Under the pieces are notes generated by a model that did not search any database, had not been told where the DNA came from, and worked only from the letters and a program-made list of their open reading frames with translations. Shown here piece by piece: positions 61,471 through 64,000 of a stretch of DNA of 64,000 bases. The stretch spans positions 42,645,931 through 42,709,930 of the forward strand of contig NC_132909.1 in NCBI RefSeq assembly GCF_047675955.1, in the 5' to 3' direction. Each line of letters opens with the position of its first letter. The first letter of the stretch is position 1. The stretch is from Chlorocebus sabaeus (taxonomy: Eukaryota > Chordata > Mammalia > Primates > Cercopithecidae). The translations under genes and the position numbers were made by a program.

Positions 61471-61613
61471 TGGCGGGGCCTTTGTCTCTCGCTGCAGCTG
61501 GAGCTCCGGGTCTCTTAACTGCTGTGTGTAGTCTGCTCCTAGAGGCCCAGCGTCCTGCAGGTATTGGGAGATTCACAGCTAAGACGCCGGGACCCCCTGG
61601 AAGCTTAGAAATG
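61471..61613 (+). CDS. Exon 1 (5' UTR plus start codon) of KRAB-ZNF gene B
   Basis: The exon reads GGCGGGGCC, TTTGTCTCTCGCTGCAGCTG and so on to ...AAGCTTAGAA-ATG, followed by donor GTGAGA at 61614. The translated 3' end, TPGPPGSLEM, matches the leader of ZNF91-type proteins, some of which start at an upstream ATG (MPGxPGSLEM). Here that codon is ACG (61584-61586), so initiation should fall on the ATG at 61611-61613. That ATG is the only coding codon and joins KRAB-A in phase 0. The transcription start is approximate. KRAB and finger exons are not in the window. A 212-codon frame running through the donor is intron read-through and is not counted. Confidence 0.85.
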
Positions 61614-61708
61614 GTGAGAGTGCCAGTCCGACATCCCCAGAGAGGGGGACGCGCTGGTTGGATCCAGTGGGAAGTAGCTGTGGCGGGACTCAGGCCTCCG
61701 GGCAGTCA

Positions 61709-63064
<1,356 letters not shown>

Positions 63065-63190
63065 GGCTAAGTGTAGTGGCTCACGCCTGTAATCCCAGCA
63101 CTTTGGGAGGCTGAGGCAGGCGGACCTGAGGTCAGGTGTTTGAGACCAGCCTGGCTTACATGGTGAAATCTTGTCTCTACTAAAATACAA
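63065..63190 (+). repeat. Alu left arm
   Basis: Ends at 'acaaaaatta', then switches to a second Alu. Confidence 0.92.
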
Positions 63191-63420
63191 AAATTATTAG
63201 GAGGCTGAGGTGGGCAGATCACCTGAGGTCGGGAATTCGAGACCAATAAATAAATAAATAAAAATAAAAATAAAAGATTCAGGTATGGTGGTGCATGCGT
63301 GTAATCCCAGCTTCCCATAAGACTGAGGCAGGAGATACGCTTGAACCCGGGAGGTAAAGGTTGTAGTTAGCCGAGATCGCAAAACTGCACTTCAGTCTGG
63401 GTGACAAAGTGAAGAAATAT
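63191..63420 (+). repeat. Alu with (TAAA)n insertion and deletion
   Basis: 'ttcgagaccaataaataaataaataaaa' replaces the middle of the element; the right arm follows. Confidence 0.9.
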
Positions 63421-64000
63421 TTTATTTTGAGCATGGAAGACAAATTCAGCTGATTTTTTTTAATGAGAAAAAGGAGAAAATGTGCAGTGTGTGTGTCTGG
63501 CTGTGTGATAAGTAAGAAAAGAGAGCACCATCTAAGTCATAATGGAAAGAGTGTTTCTTTCCATAAACTGTTCCTGGAGCACACAAAGGATAGAGAATTT
63601 TATTAATCACAAATACTTTCCAGGATTATCTATGTGTTTCATCTTTCCCCATCTCTTTTGTTTGTTCTATGCTTTTCTTCCATTTGGCTTTTCCTGGGCT
63701 GCATCTCATATATGAAACTGGTAAACCTAACTACAGTGTTTTGCTGAGCTCTGTGAGTAGCTGTACCAAGTTATCGAACTTCAGGGAGGTTATGGGACTC
63801 ACCAGTTTTTAAACAGTAGCTCAGAAGCATAGATAAGCCCATGGGGTTTGTGATTGGCATCTGCAGTGAGGACAGTGTTGCGGGACCGAGCCCTTAATCA
63901 GGGTCTGTGTCGACGCTGGGTGGTGTCAGAATTCAAGTGTTAGACAATGAGTTGGTGTTGGAGAATTGTTTGATGTTCAGCAAACTCTACAAATTTGGTG

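Overview
The window is nuclear DNA of an Old World monkey, from a KRAB zinc-finger gene cluster of the kind found on primate chromosome 19p12. The primate call rests on about 65 Alu copies, primate L1 and MIR/MER repeats. The monkey call rests on several young Alus (15438-15747, 31570-31879, 32896-33207, 43564-43892) that carry AluYR-type diagnostic bases: 'ggccggatc', 'ctagccgggcgaggtgg' and 'gcttgagcc'. From memory these mark cercopithecoid rather than human AluY. Roughly four fifths of the window is interspersed repeat, and almost every open reading frame is Alu- or L1-derived. | Gene A (plus strand) fills the left part. The window opens inside its first intron. The KRAB-A exon is 13964-14090, the KRAB-B exon 14596-14691, and the terminal linker plus zinc-finger exon starts at 25335 and stops at 26392. 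With the one-codon exon 1 expected just left of the window, the product is about 427 residues: a KRAB repressor domain, a linker, one degenerate and eight intact C2H2 fingers. It most resembles ZNF626 among the ZNF91-type family. A TAA inside the tenth finger ends the protein early, and about a kilobase of decaying fingers, split by an Alu, follows in the 3' UTR. A candidate poly(A) signal lies at 28231. | From 28.6 to 61 kb is intergenic repeat accumulation: Alu clusters (29.1-29.9 kb); a four-copy low-copy repeat with CCAAT-bearing minisatellite arrays (31.9-37.1 kb); an L1 ORF2 piece (37.4-38.4 kb); a partial duplicate (39.4-40.35 kb) of sequence that also lies just upstream of the second gene's promoter; an old LTR (44.7-45.5 kb); an MLT1-like LTR (46.5-47.6 kb); and a nested stack at 51.2-60.9 kb made of a rearranged L1, an L1 5' UTR hit by a solo LTR, an Alu stub and a minus-strand degenerate provirus with RT/RNase H, dUTPase and env remnants. 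| Gene B starts at 61.4 kb: a GC box, two CCAAT boxes and a KRAB-ZNF exon 1 (about 61471-61613) whose ATG abuts the splice donor. Downstream of it, sequence from about 63426 to the window end repeats positions 190-770. Genes A and B are therefore neighbouring units of a tandem duplication with a period near 63.2 kb, and B's KRAB and finger exons should lie beyond the window.
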